This document shows positions 1 through 5,138 of a stretch of DNA of 5,138 bases, in pieces. Source of the DNA: Draconibacterium sp. (lineage in GTDB: Bacteria; Bacteroidota; Bacteroidia; Bacteroidales; Prolixibacteraceae); contig JALUZN010000512.1 in the NCBI GenBank assembly GCA_027011835.1, positions 1 through 5,138 on the forward strand, written 5' to 3'. Position numbers and translations under genes: made by a program. The notes under the pieces are model-generated. The model did no database searches. It was not told where the DNA came from and was given only the letters and a program-made list of their open reading frames with translations. Position 1 is the first letter of the stretch. Every line of letters starts with the position of its first letter.

Positions 1-96
1 AAATTTAATCGAAGATATCACGGAGAAGCATTGTTCAACCGGCTTTTAGTGGCATGCGTGAGTTATAAAAACGAGTTTGGGTATAAATACGGATAA
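1..96 (+). CDS. C-terminal fragment of a probable IS1595-family (ISXO2-like) transposase, cut by window edge
   Basis: Frame 1 is open from the window edge to a TAA at 94-96 and gives 31 residues. The 5' part lies outside the window, so the start and full length cannot be judged. The piece begins K-F-N-R-R-Y and continues with a leucine-rich helix (A-L-F-N-R-L-L-V-A-C-V). This pattern resembles the end of ISXO2-like DDE transposases of the IS1595 family, where a phenylalanine/arginine-rich F-R-F-N-R-R stretch is followed by a helix of the type L-F-x-R-L-L. No catalytic residue is in the visible part. The family call is from recalled motif resemblance over a short stretch and could be wrong; that the frame is coding is better supported by its composition. 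It has the same strand as the IS4 element downstream but is a separate unit, because the IS4 terminus begins only at about 207. Confidence 0.5.
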   Translation, partial: KFNRRYHGEALFNRLLVACVSYKNEFGYKYG

Positions 97-195
97 TCAT
101 ATTACATTTTCTATTGGTAAAAACCTTATTTCAATAAAATAACCTTATTCTGCCAATCGTTCGACTTATCTCTTAAAGTCCTATGGTTATGTTTT
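97..195. other. AT-rich spacer between a partial gene and the IS4 element, with a 9-bp direct repeat
   Basis: No gene is supported here. The sequence is strongly AT-rich. The 9-mer AACCTTATT occurs at 122-130 and again at 141-149, and AATAA (133-137) between the copies can pair with TTATT from either copy, giving two alternative short hairpins. If the upstream fragment is an IS1595-type transposase, the right terminus of that element should lie here, but its partner end is outside the window and cannot be matched. No terminator with a GC stem and T-tract was seen. Confidence 0.5.
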
Positions 196-206
196 TATAA
201 CATACT
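196..206. repeat. Left target-site duplication of the IS4 element
   Basis: The 11-mer TATAACATACT lies directly outside the left inverted repeat and is repeated exactly at 1642-1652 outside the right one. The exact junction is ambiguous: the direct repeat is really 16 bp (194-209 against 1640-1655) because the outermost AATT of the inverted repeats overlaps the duplication. A duplication of 11-13 bp fits the IS4 and IS231 subgroups of the IS4 family. Perfect identity suggests a recent single insertion event. Confidence 0.85.
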
Positions 207-221
207 AATTGACCATCTCCC
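207..221 (+). repeat. Left terminal inverted repeat of the IS4 element
   Basis: The sequence AATTGACCATCTCCC is the exact reverse complement of 1627-1641. Its outer AATT overlaps the possible target duplication, so the functional repeat may be as short as the inner 12-13 bp (TGACCATCTCCC). It is the presumed transposase binding and cleavage end. Confidence 0.9.
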
Positions 222-227
222 AAAAAA

Positions 228-1622
228 ATGATTAAAAAATCCTATATATCTTGCCTGTCAACGGATTTAAAGCTTTTCCCGGTGAGGAAAGCTGGTTTTA
301 AAATGTTATATTTATTGTGTAAAAAAATAACAAAAACATTAAAAAACCAGCTCATGTCAAATGTATTAACAAAACAGGTACAGAACAAGGTTAGCCGCTA
401 TTTTCTTCATCTTGAAAACCATTTATCAAAACCCGAATCACGCTGTGTCAGGGAAATGACCACAGGGATATTAAAATCGGGCACAGTATTGGTCAACAAA
501 ATTGCTACCGGTATTTGTGATAATATATCATTAAGCCAGACCACGAAACGGTTCAGGAACCATTACAACAAGAAAAACTTTTTTCAAAAATTATTCAGGG
601 GGCACATGAACAGTGTCAAAGGACGTATTTGCCATGGTGATTACATTCTTTTCGATGGTTCTGATATTCAGAAGAAATATGCTAAGATGATGGAAGGTCT
701 GGACTATGTAAAAGACGGGGACAAAGCATCTGCCGGCCTTGGCTATTGGTTGATGGACGTGGTGCATTTTAGCAAAGACCAGGAAATGACACCGTTATTG
801 AATAAACTTTACAGTTTTGACCATGGGGCAAAAAGCGAAAACAAAGAAATAATGGAAGCTATCGAAGAGGTTGAGGCTATAATCGACAAAAATGTCACCA
901 AAATATTTGACCGCGGCATGGACAGGCCTATATGCAGGGACTTCATAATTGCGGGGCAAGGCAATTTTAATTTGCGTTTAAAGAAAACCACAAAATTGAT
1001 TTACAAAGGAGAAGAAACCCCAGTGAACCAGATTAGTAGAAAAGTACCTTTGTTCATGGAACTGACAGCAACTAAAATAAAGAAAAGCAAAAAACATAAA
1101 GTAGTTTATGAATGCGGGGCCATTAAAGTAAAATACAAAATCAAAAACAAAGAGTATGCTCTTTGGCTCGTTGTGACCAAAAGGGAAAATGGTGGTTACT
1201 GCTGGCTGCTGACCCGGTCACCAAGAGAGAATATAGTTGAAGTAATCAAAGAAGCATTTACCGCTTATGGCTTTCGCTGGAAAATTGAAGAATACCACCG
1301 GCATATAAAAAGTTGTTATAATTTGGAGGATATCCAGATTAAAACGTTCGAGGGATTGCAGAGCATGTTGGCAATATTGACCATCGCAATGAGCGTCATA
1401 TATTCTTCCCTCTCTTCCCTGCACATAAAGCTATTGCTGCAAAGCGGGGTAAAAACACTGAACAAAGAAAAAATGGATGAACTACATAATTTTATCTATT
1501 ATAAAATCAGTACAATCATTAAAGTATTGCTGGCAAAGATGACACCACGGGCTTTTCTGCCCCAACCTGAAATCCCCCAGAATGATGGACAGTTAAGCCT
1601 TGCACTAAATTATGAACTTTAA
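228..1622 (+). CDS. IS4-family transposase (DDE, YREK signature)
   Basis: This is a cut-and-paste DDE transposase that would act on the inverted repeats at 207-221 and 1627-1641. The longest reading is 464 residues, near the size usual for the family (IS4 is about 440). Numbered from the first ATG, the first catalytic Asp is in I-L-F-D-G-S-D (D143 or D146), the second is D228 in I-F-D-R-G-M-D, and the C1 region carries a perfect Y-(2)-R-(3)-E-(6)-K signature at Y347, R350, E354 and K361 (W-K-I-E-E-Y-H-R-H-I-K). A hydrophobic helix follows at about 378-398. Start choice is uncertain. The ATG at 228 is only 6 nt inside the inverted repeat and has no visible ribosome site; the 42 residues it adds are low-complexity and Lys/Leu-rich. 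In-frame ATGs lie at 303 and 354. The one at 354 follows a strong hairpin and would give 422 residues; it may be the real start. The longest frame is listed here as the outer bound. Confidence 0.93.
   Translation: MIKKSYISCLSTDLKLFPVRKAGFKMLYLLCKKITKTLKNQLMSNVLTKQVQNKVSRYFLHLENHLSKPESRCVREMTTGILKSGTVLVNKIATGICDNISLSQTTKRFRNHYNKKNFFQKLFRGHMNSVKGRICHGDYILFDGSDIQKKYAKMMEGLDYVKDGDKASAGLGYWLMDVVHFSKDQEMTPLLNKLYSFDHGAKSENKEIMEAIEEVEAIIDKNVTKIFDRGMDRPICRDFIIAGQGNFNLRLKKTTKLIYKGEETPVNQISRKVPLFMELTATKIKKSKKHKVVYECGAIKVKYKIKNKEYALWLVVTKRENGGYCWLLTRSPRENIVEVIKEAFTAYGFRWKIEEYHRHIKSCYNLEDIQIKTFEGLQSMLAILTIAMSVIYSSLSSLHIKLLLQSGVKTLNKEKMDELHNFIYYKISTIIKVLLAKMTPRAFLPQPEIPQNDGQLSLALNYEL
290..352 (+). promoter_or_regulatory. 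Strong hairpin just before the internal transposase start codon
   Basis: The arms 290-307 and 335-352 pair over 16 of 18 positions: ten continuous pairs (290-299 with 343-352), a 2x2 A-A internal loop, then six pairs (302-307 with 335-340), with a 27-nt loop. The right arm ends one base before the ATG at 354, and the in-frame ATG at 303 is inside the left arm. In IS10 and IS50, transcripts entering from outside fold so that the transposase initiation region is hidden, while transcripts from the internal promoter lack the left arm. The position here fits that role. This is inference: no promoter inside the arm was identified with confidence, the nearest being TATATTTA at 307-314, one base off the Bacteroidota -7 consensus TAnnTTTG but without a good -33 partner. 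Confidence 0.5.
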
Positions 1623-1626
1623 AAAC

Positions 1627-1641
1627 GGGAGATGGTCAATT
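1627..1641 (+). repeat. Right terminal inverted repeat of the IS4 element
   Basis: The sequence GGGAGATGGTCAATT is the exact reverse complement of 207-221 and starts 4 nt after the transposase stop codon. Confidence 0.9.
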
Positions 1642-1652
1642 TATAACATACT
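1642..1652. repeat. Right target-site duplication of the IS4 element
   Basis: TATAACATACT is identical to 196-206. The direct repeat can be extended to 16 bp (1640-1655) by sharing bases with the inverted repeats, so duplications of 11 or 13 bp are both compatible with the sequence. Confidence 0.85.
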
Positions 1653-1886
1653 AATACTTGGTACAATCTAAGAATCTATTAAGAATCAAATATTAATTGT
1701 ATTTTCGGGTGACATAAAAAATCTGTTTTCCAAACCTGATATCGGGTTTAAAGTTTTAAAAGAGGCAGAATAAATGGAGTGATTTGCACTTGATTTGTAA
1801 ACTGATGGATAAAGAGCCTGCCTCGGGAATCAGGAGAACAGAGGGAGAGTACGAAATAATAGGTTGTTAAATAAAAATAGATACAA
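1653..1886. other. Gene-free stretch upstream of nfo
   Basis: No credible gene is seen in these 234 bases; the longest small + frame here, 21 codons at 1805-1870, has no support. The stretch was contiguous with 97-195 before the IS4 insertion. It holds two pairs of short direct repeats, each with an 11-bp period (TAAGAATC at 1669-1676 and 1680-1687; TGATTTG at 1780-1786 and 1791-1797), and a palindrome at 1732-1749. The nfo promoter should lie here, but no clear TTTG / TAnnTTTG pair with the usual Bacteroidota spacing was found. The IS4 insertion sits about 245 bp from the nfo start and may have displaced or supplied transcription. Confidence 0.5.
1732..1749. promoter_or_regulatory. 18-bp near-perfect palindrome upstream of nfo, possible operator
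   Basis: AAACCTGATATCGGGTTT is symmetric about the centre between 1740 and 1741; eight of nine pairs match and the ninth is T opposite G. Perfect symmetry at the centre, without a loop, is more like a dimeric regulator site than an RNA hairpin. It could alternatively form a weak 5-bp stem with an 8-nt loop. It lies about 140 bp upstream of the nfo start. The role is unproven. Confidence 0.3.
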
Positions 1887-2729
1887 GTGAAATATATTGG
1901 AGCACACGTTAGTGCAGCAGGAGGAGTAGAAAATGCTCCCGAAAATGCGCACCGTATTGGAGCTACTGCGTTTGCAGTGTTTACAAAAAACCAGCGGCAG
2001 TGGACAGCCAAACCATTAACGCAGCAAAGCATTGATGCGTTTAAAGCCAATTGCAAAAAATATGGATACAAGCCACATCAGATTTTGCCGCACGACAGTT
2101 ATTTAATTAATTTGGGGCATCCCGAAACCGCTGCACTTCAGAAATCGCGCCATGCATTTCTCGACGAATTGCAACGCTGCGAGCAACTTGGGTTAGACCG
2201 TTTAAATTTCCATCCCGGAAGCCATCTGAAAAAAACAACCGAAGATGCGTGCCTTGCCACCATCGCCGAATCGATAAATTGGGCTCTCGAAAAAACATCG
2301 CGAGTAACGGCAGTAATCGAAAACACCGCCGGACAGGGAACCAATCTCGGCTTTTCGTTCTATCAGTTAAAAAAAATTATCGATGGCGTTAGCGATAAAA
2401 GTCGGGTGGGAGTGTGTATCGATACCTGCCACGCCTATTCGGCCGGGTACGACTTTAAAACAAAAGCCGGTTTCGAACGGGTGTTTTCCGAGTTCGACGA
2501 AGTGGTAGGGTTTAACTTCCTTAAAGGAATGCACCTGAACGATTCAAAAAAAGAGCTCGGCTCGCGTGTCGACCGGCACGAAAGCCTGGGGCGCGGAACA
2601 ATTGGCCTCGAACTTTTCGAATGTATTATGAACGACAGCCGTTTCGATGGAATTCCGATGGTTCTCGAAACTCCAAACAGCGACATTTGGGCCGACGAGA
2701 TTAAACTTTTAAATGCAATGCAAAAATGA
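1887..2729 (+). CDS. nfo: Endonuclease IV (AP endonuclease), GTG start
   Basis: This cytoplasmic base-excision repair enzyme cuts DNA on the 5' side of abasic sites and removes 3' blocking groups. The 280 residues form the AP endonuclease family 2 TIM barrel, against 285 in E. coli Nfo. The N-terminus (K-Y-I-G-A-H-V-S-A-A-G-G, then F-T-K-N-Q-R-Q-W) is nearly that of E. coli. All nine ligands of the trinuclear zinc site are present, at the same numbers as in E. coli: H69, H109, E145, D179, H182, H216, D229, H231 and E261. They lie in the family motifs I-E-N-T-A-G-Q-G, C-I-D-T-C-H-A and H-L-N-D-S-K. Translation starts at GTG: an in-frame TAG at 1878-1880 excludes anything longer and the GTG aligns with the family's Met1. 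No Shine-Dalgarno motif is visible. The stop overlaps the next gene's start (ATGA at 2726-2729), so the two are probably translationally coupled. Confidence 0.97.
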   Translation: MKYIGAHVSAAGGVENAPENAHRIGATAFAVFTKNQRQWTAKPLTQQSIDAFKANCKKYGYKPHQILPHDSYLINLGHPETAALQKSRHAFLDELQRCEQLGLDRLNFHPGSHLKKTTEDACLATIAESINWALEKTSRVTAVIENTAGQGTNLGFSFYQLKKIIDGVSDKSRVGVCIDTCHAYSAGYDFKTKAGFERVFSEFDEVVGFNFLKGMHLNDSKKELGSRVDRHESLGRGTIGLELFECIMNDSRFDGIPMVLETPNSDIWADEIKLLNAMQK

Positions 2730-3571
2730 ACGAAATTGTCTATTTAAATGGTGAGTTTCTTCCTGTCGATAAAGCAAGAATATCGCCCAACGACCGTGGT
2801 TTTATCTTTGCCGACGGCGTTTACGAAGTAACAAAATATTACAAAGGTAAACCGTTTCGCTATCACGACCATTTGGCGCGGCTTAAAAGAAGTCTTGCCG
2901 AACTTAGTATCGGTTTTAAGAATATCGACGGTTTGTACGACATTTTTATCGAGCTGCTTGCTAAAAACAAACTCGCCAATTCCGATGCCGGAATTTATGT
3001 GCAAATATCGCGCGGCACACACAAACGTATCCATAAATTTCCGGCAAATATAGAACCTACTATTTATGCGTATGCATTTGCATCGCCATCGGCTACCGAA
3101 AAATTAGAGAAAGGGATAAAAGTAATTACTGCCGAAGATATTCGCTGGCAACGTTGCGATATTAAATCGGTTTCGCTTTTGCCTCCTACAATGCTCAATA
3201 ATAAAGCCGCCGGCGAAGAGGCAGGCGAGTGTATTTTAGTTCGCGACGGTTTTGTTACCGAGGCTACTTTTGCATCTGTTTTCGCTGTAAGAAACGAAAC
3301 TGTAATAACCCGCCCTCTGTCGAATCTTATTTTATCCGGGGTAACACGCAAAGTGGTTCTCGAAATTTGTGCAGCCAATAACATTCCGGTTAAAGAGCAA
3401 CTTTTTACCGAGGAGGAGTTGCTCGGGGCCGATGAGGTTTTTATTACCGGTACCGGAATAGAAATTACTCCCGTTGTTAAAATAAACAGTACCCCAGTGG
3501 GAAACGGTGCTCCGGGAAGAGTTACGCGTTTAATTCAACAAAAATTTTTCGAAATAGTGAATGAATTGTAA
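2726..3571 (+). CDS. dat: PLP aminotransferase class IV, probably D-amino-acid aminotransferase
   Basis: The 281 residues have the fold-type IV PLP aminotransferase pattern; Bacillus D-amino-acid aminotransferase has about 282. The family's landmarks are present: D-R-G-F-x-F-A-D-G-V-Y-E-V (22-35), the PLP-binding Lys147 in R-W-Q-R-C-D-I-K-S, Glu179 in V-T-E-A-T, which should contact the PLP ring nitrogen, and the phosphate-binding segment L-S-G-V-T-R. Three residues that in the Bacillus enzyme hold the substrate carboxylate (Tyr31, Arg98, His100) appear as Y33, R101 and H103 in R-G-T-x-x-R-I-H. This favours D-amino-acid specificity (D-Ala/D-Glu exchange with 2-oxo acids, supplying peptidoglycan precursors) over the related branched-chain aminotransferase or aminodeoxychorismate lyase. 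The start overlaps the nfo stop by 4 nt and lacks its own ribosome site, so coupling to nfo is likely. Substrate choice remains inferred from motifs. Confidence 0.85.
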   Translation: MNEIVYLNGEFLPVDKARISPNDRGFIFADGVYEVTKYYKGKPFRYHDHLARLKRSLAELSIGFKNIDGLYDIFIELLAKNKLANSDAGIYVQISRGTHKRIHKFPANIEPTIYAYAFASPSATEKLEKGIKVITAEDIRWQRCDIKSVSLLPPTMLNNKAAGEEAGECILVRDGFVTEATFASVFAVRNETVITRPLSNLILSGVTRKVVLEICAANNIPVKEQLFTEEELLGADEVFITGTGIEITPVVKINSTPVGNGAPGRVTRLIQQKFFEIVNEL

Positions 3572-3648
3572 ATGGGTAGAGGTTAGTGGGTTAAGCTTTT
3601 TTTTGATTAAGGAGCTCAAAAATAATAATGATAAAATAAAAAGGAACA
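3572..3648. other. 77-bp spacer between the aminotransferase and sulfatase genes, with a weak ribosome site
   Basis: The spacer is AT-rich, with a run of eight T at 3597-3604 but no stem before it, so no terminator is supported. AAGGA at 3641-3645 lies 3 nt before the sulfatase ATG, a close but possible Shine-Dalgarno site. No convincing Bacteroidota promoter was found, so read-through from nfo-dat is possible. Confidence 0.4.
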
Positions 3649-4977
3649 ATGCAATTAAAAAACATTTTTAGAACAGTTCTGTCAACTCTCATTTTTGTTC
3701 TGTTTTTTGCTTGTAATTCTCAAAAGGAGAATCGTATACAAAAACCAAATATTATCATTTTCTTTACCGACGATCAGGGGTACGCCGATGTGGGGTGTTT
3801 CGGTGCCAAAGGTTTCGAAACTCCAAACCTCGATAATCTTGCCGCCGGAGGAATAAAGTTTACCAACTTTTATGTTCCGGCAACCGTTTGTACGCCTTCG
3901 CGGGCAGGGCTTTTAACCGGACGGTATCCAAAACGTTGCCAGCTCCACAAAGCAGTTCTTTTCCCCTATTCCGAAAACGGACTATCGCCCAATGAATATA
4001 CTTTGGCAGAGCTTTTAAAAGATGATGGCTACACGACATCGATAATAGGTAAATGGCATTTGGGACACAAAGAAAAGTATATGCCAAACAATCAGGGGTT
4101 CGACCAGTTTTACGGCGTTCCCTATTCAAACGATATGGATAACTACTATTATGCACAAATTGATTTTCAGTCGCCACCACTACCGTTTTATCGAAACAGA
4201 AAATTAATAGAGAGTGGCCCGGATCAGCGGTTTCTTACAAAACGATATACCGAAGAAGCTATCCGGCAAATAAAAAACCGGAGCGAGAAACCTTTTTTTA
4301 TCTATCTCGCTCATAATATGCCACACACGCCGTTGCACGTTTCGCCGGCTTTTAAAGGAAAAAGTAAAATGGGAATTTACGGCGATGTGATTATGGAACT
4401 CGACTGGAGTGCCGGTGAGATTATTAAAACCTTGAAAGAGGAGGGAATTGATAAGAATACCATTTTTATTTTTACCTCTGATAACGGGCCGAAAGTTGGT
4501 TCGGCAAAACCATTGAGAGGTCGAAAAGCAGAAACCTGGGATGGTGGCCAAAGGGTGCCCGCAATTATTGTGTGGCCCGGGAAAATTCCCAAAGGAGTTG
4601 TTTGCAACGATTTTGTTACTGCAATGGATTTGTTCCCGACACTGGCAAAAATATCGGGAGCAAAAATTCCCGGCTCATTAAAAATGGACGGAATTGATAT
4701 AAGCAACTATTTGTTCCATCCCAAAACGACAAATTTGCCCGAACGTCCATTCTATTTTTACGCCCGAAACGGGGAGATGGAAGCCGTGAGGTTGGGGGAA
4801 TGGAAACTTCATTTAATAAAATCGAGAGGATGGAGCCCCGATAAAGATGGTGCTTTCCCGGTTTCGTTGTACAATCTTGATACCGACATCAGCGAAAAGA
4901 ATAATGTGGCAAAACAATATCCCAAAGTAGTTGAGAAATTAACCGATTTAATGAATGAGTTTAATTCCGGTTTATGA
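3649..4977 (+). CDS. Formylglycine-dependent sulfatase, predicted lipoprotein
   Basis: This is an S1-type (alkaline phosphatase superfamily) sulfatase that hydrolyses sulfate esters, probably on a sulfated polysaccharide or glycan; the substrate cannot be read from the sequence. The N-terminus has K4 and R8, a hydrophobic segment (9-21) and a lipobox-like F-F-A-C with Cys22 as the lipidation site, so the protein should be anchored to a membrane and face the periplasm or surface. The domain begins at P-N-I-I-I-F-F-T-D-D-Q-G-Y with metal ligands D41 and D42. Cys81 in C-T-P-S-R (81-85) is the residue converted to formylglycine, followed by A-G-L-L-T-G-R. K135 and H137 (G-K-W-H-L-G), H226 (P-H-T-P), D278 and N279 (T-S-D-N-G) and K293 complete the expected active site. 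Being a Cys-type enzyme it needs an anSME- or FGE-type maturase, absent here. At 442 residues it is compact but complete, closest in style to the arylsulfatase A/GALNS-like group. No SusC/D pair or glycoside hydrolase lies beside it in the window. Confidence 0.95.
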   Translation: MQLKNIFRTVLSTLIFVLFFACNSQKENRIQKPNIIIFFTDDQGYADVGCFGAKGFETPNLDNLAAGGIKFTNFYVPATVCTPSRAGLLTGRYPKRCQLHKAVLFPYSENGLSPNEYTLAELLKDDGYTTSIIGKWHLGHKEKYMPNNQGFDQFYGVPYSNDMDNYYYAQIDFQSPPLPFYRNRKLIESGPDQRFLTKRYTEEAIRQIKNRSEKPFFIYLAHNMPHTPLHVSPAFKGKSKMGIYGDVIMELDWSAGEIIKTLKEEGIDKNTIFIFTSDNGPKVGSAKPLRGRKAETWDGGQRVPAIIVWPGKIPKGVVCNDFVTAMDLFPTLAKISGAKIPGSLKMDGIDISNYLFHPKTTNLPERPFYFYARNGEMEAVRLGEWKLHLIKSRGWSPDKDGAFPVSLYNLDTDISEKNNVAKQYPKVVEKLTDLMNEFNSGL

Positions 4978-5138
4978 GTTTATAATATCCTTTGCCGTTG
5001 GCTTTATGCATGAAAAATTTAACATCAGACACACCTCTTAGAGTAGCTCTGAATGCCTTGAGTTTGGCATTAAAAGATTCAGCAGAAGCGTTTGTGCTCC
5101 GGTTTTCAAAAAAGTTTAAAATCTCCCTGTAGTGGGTA
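4961..5138 (-). CDS. C-terminal part of an ISL3/IS204-type transposase, cut by window edge
   Basis: The minus strand is open from the right edge to a TAA at 4961-4963, giving 58 complete codons. The translation contains N-F-F-E-N-R-S-T-N-A-S-A-E-S-F-N-A-K-L-K followed by A-F-R-A-T-L-R-G-V-S-D-V-K-F-F, the characteristic end of the DDE domain of ISL3-family (IS204/IS1001/IS1096/IS1165) transposases. The Glu of N-A-S-A-E-S-F-N (codon 5078-5080) should be the third catalytic acid. After V-K-F-F the usual short leucine/arginine/tyrosine-rich ending is replaced by M-H-K-A-N-G-K-G-Y-Y-K, and the frame runs 17 bp into the end of the convergent sulfatase gene. This suggests that the natural 3' end was lost or has drifted. 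No terminal inverted repeat of the element was recognised between 4978 and about 5030. Whether the rest of the gene is intact lies outside the window. Confidence 0.8.
   Translation of the reverse strand, partial: THYREILNFFENRSTNASAESFNAKLKAFRATLRGVSDVKFFMHKANGKGYYKLINRN

Larger units (their letters stand above)
207..1641 (+). mobile_element. Complete IS4-family insertion sequence (about 1435 bp)
   Basis: A single transposase gene is bracketed by 15-bp perfect terminal inverted repeats (207-221 and 1627-1641) and by identical 11-bp direct repeats. The total length, one long reading frame, an 11-13 bp target duplication and the YREK transposase signature all match the IS4 family (IS4 itself is about 1.4 kb). 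The left repeat ends only 6 nt before the first possible ATG, and the right repeat begins 4 nt after the transposase stop, so the element is very compact. Nothing is truncated or frameshifted, so it could still be mobile. It landed between genes: joining the flanks without the insert gives only AT-rich non-coding sequence, so no gene appears broken. Confidence 0.93.

Noticed and set aside
1805..1870. 21-codon + strand frame upstream of nfo
   Set aside because: No ribosome site and no recognisable sequence; a frame this short is expected by chance.
1653..1886. Bacteroidota promoter (TTTG / TAnnTTTG) for nfo
   Set aside because: TTTG motifs occur at 1783 and 1794, but neither has a -7 element at the usual distance.
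1748..2071. 107-codon minus-strand frame across the start of nfo
   Set aside because: It is mostly antisense to the conserved nfo N-terminus, is Cys/Tyr/Phe-rich and has no recognisable domain.
3064..3384. 106-codon minus-strand frame inside the aminotransferase gene
   Set aside because: Antisense to a gene with clear catalytic motifs; its composition is that of a shadow frame.
3591..3606. T-run after the aminotransferase gene as a possible terminator
   Set aside because: No GC-rich stem precedes the eight T residues.
3860..4706. Several minus-strand frames of over 100 codons inside the sulfatase gene
   Set aside because: All are antisense to conserved sulfatase motifs and show no domain of their own.
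4996..5012. Possible IS end or hairpin around GCC-GTT-GGC
   Set aside because: The arms pair over only 3 bp and do not resemble a terminal inverted repeat.

Overview
The window looks like a piece of a Bacteroidota chromosome. Marine or gut anaerobes of the Marinilabiliales/Prolixibacteraceae type would fit, but this is inference from gene content and style only: an AT-rich sequence, weak or absent Shine-Dalgarno motifs, a cysteine-type sulfatase lipoprotein, and IS families common in that phylum. No rRNA or tRNA gene and no CRISPR array was seen.

Layout. Positions 1-96 hold the last 31 codons of a gene on the + strand. They resemble the C-terminus of an IS1595-type (ISXO2-like) transposase. 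After a short AT-rich spacer comes a complete IS4-family insertion sequence (about 207-1641). It has perfect 15-bp terminal inverted repeats, an intact transposase with D, D and YREK catalytic motifs, and an 11-bp target duplication (196-206 and 1642-1652). A strong hairpin (290-352) sits just ahead of an internal transposase start codon. A 234-bp gene-free stretch follows, containing an 18-bp near-perfect palindrome.

The chromosomal core is three genes on the + strand. They are endonuclease IV (nfo, GTG start, all nine zinc ligands present), a fold-type IV PLP aminotransferase that best fits D-amino-acid aminotransferase (joined to nfo by an ATGA stop/start overlap), and, after 77 bp, a lipoprotein sulfatase with a C-T-P-S-R formylglycine motif. 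At the right edge, on the - strand, is the 3' end of an ISL3/IS204-type transposase. Its frame converges on the sulfatase and overlaps its last codons.

How the parts relate. nfo and the aminotransferase are probably co-transcribed and translationally coupled, although base-excision repair and D-amino-acid metabolism have no obvious shared pathway. The sulfatase could be transcribed with them or alone. It would need a sulfatase-maturating enzyme that is not in this window. Remnants or copies of three different IS families flank this small core, so the region looks like a repeated insertion target. No clearly new multi-gene system is visible. The most interesting signals are the hairpin in the IS4 element and the unexpected nfo-aminotransferase coupling.
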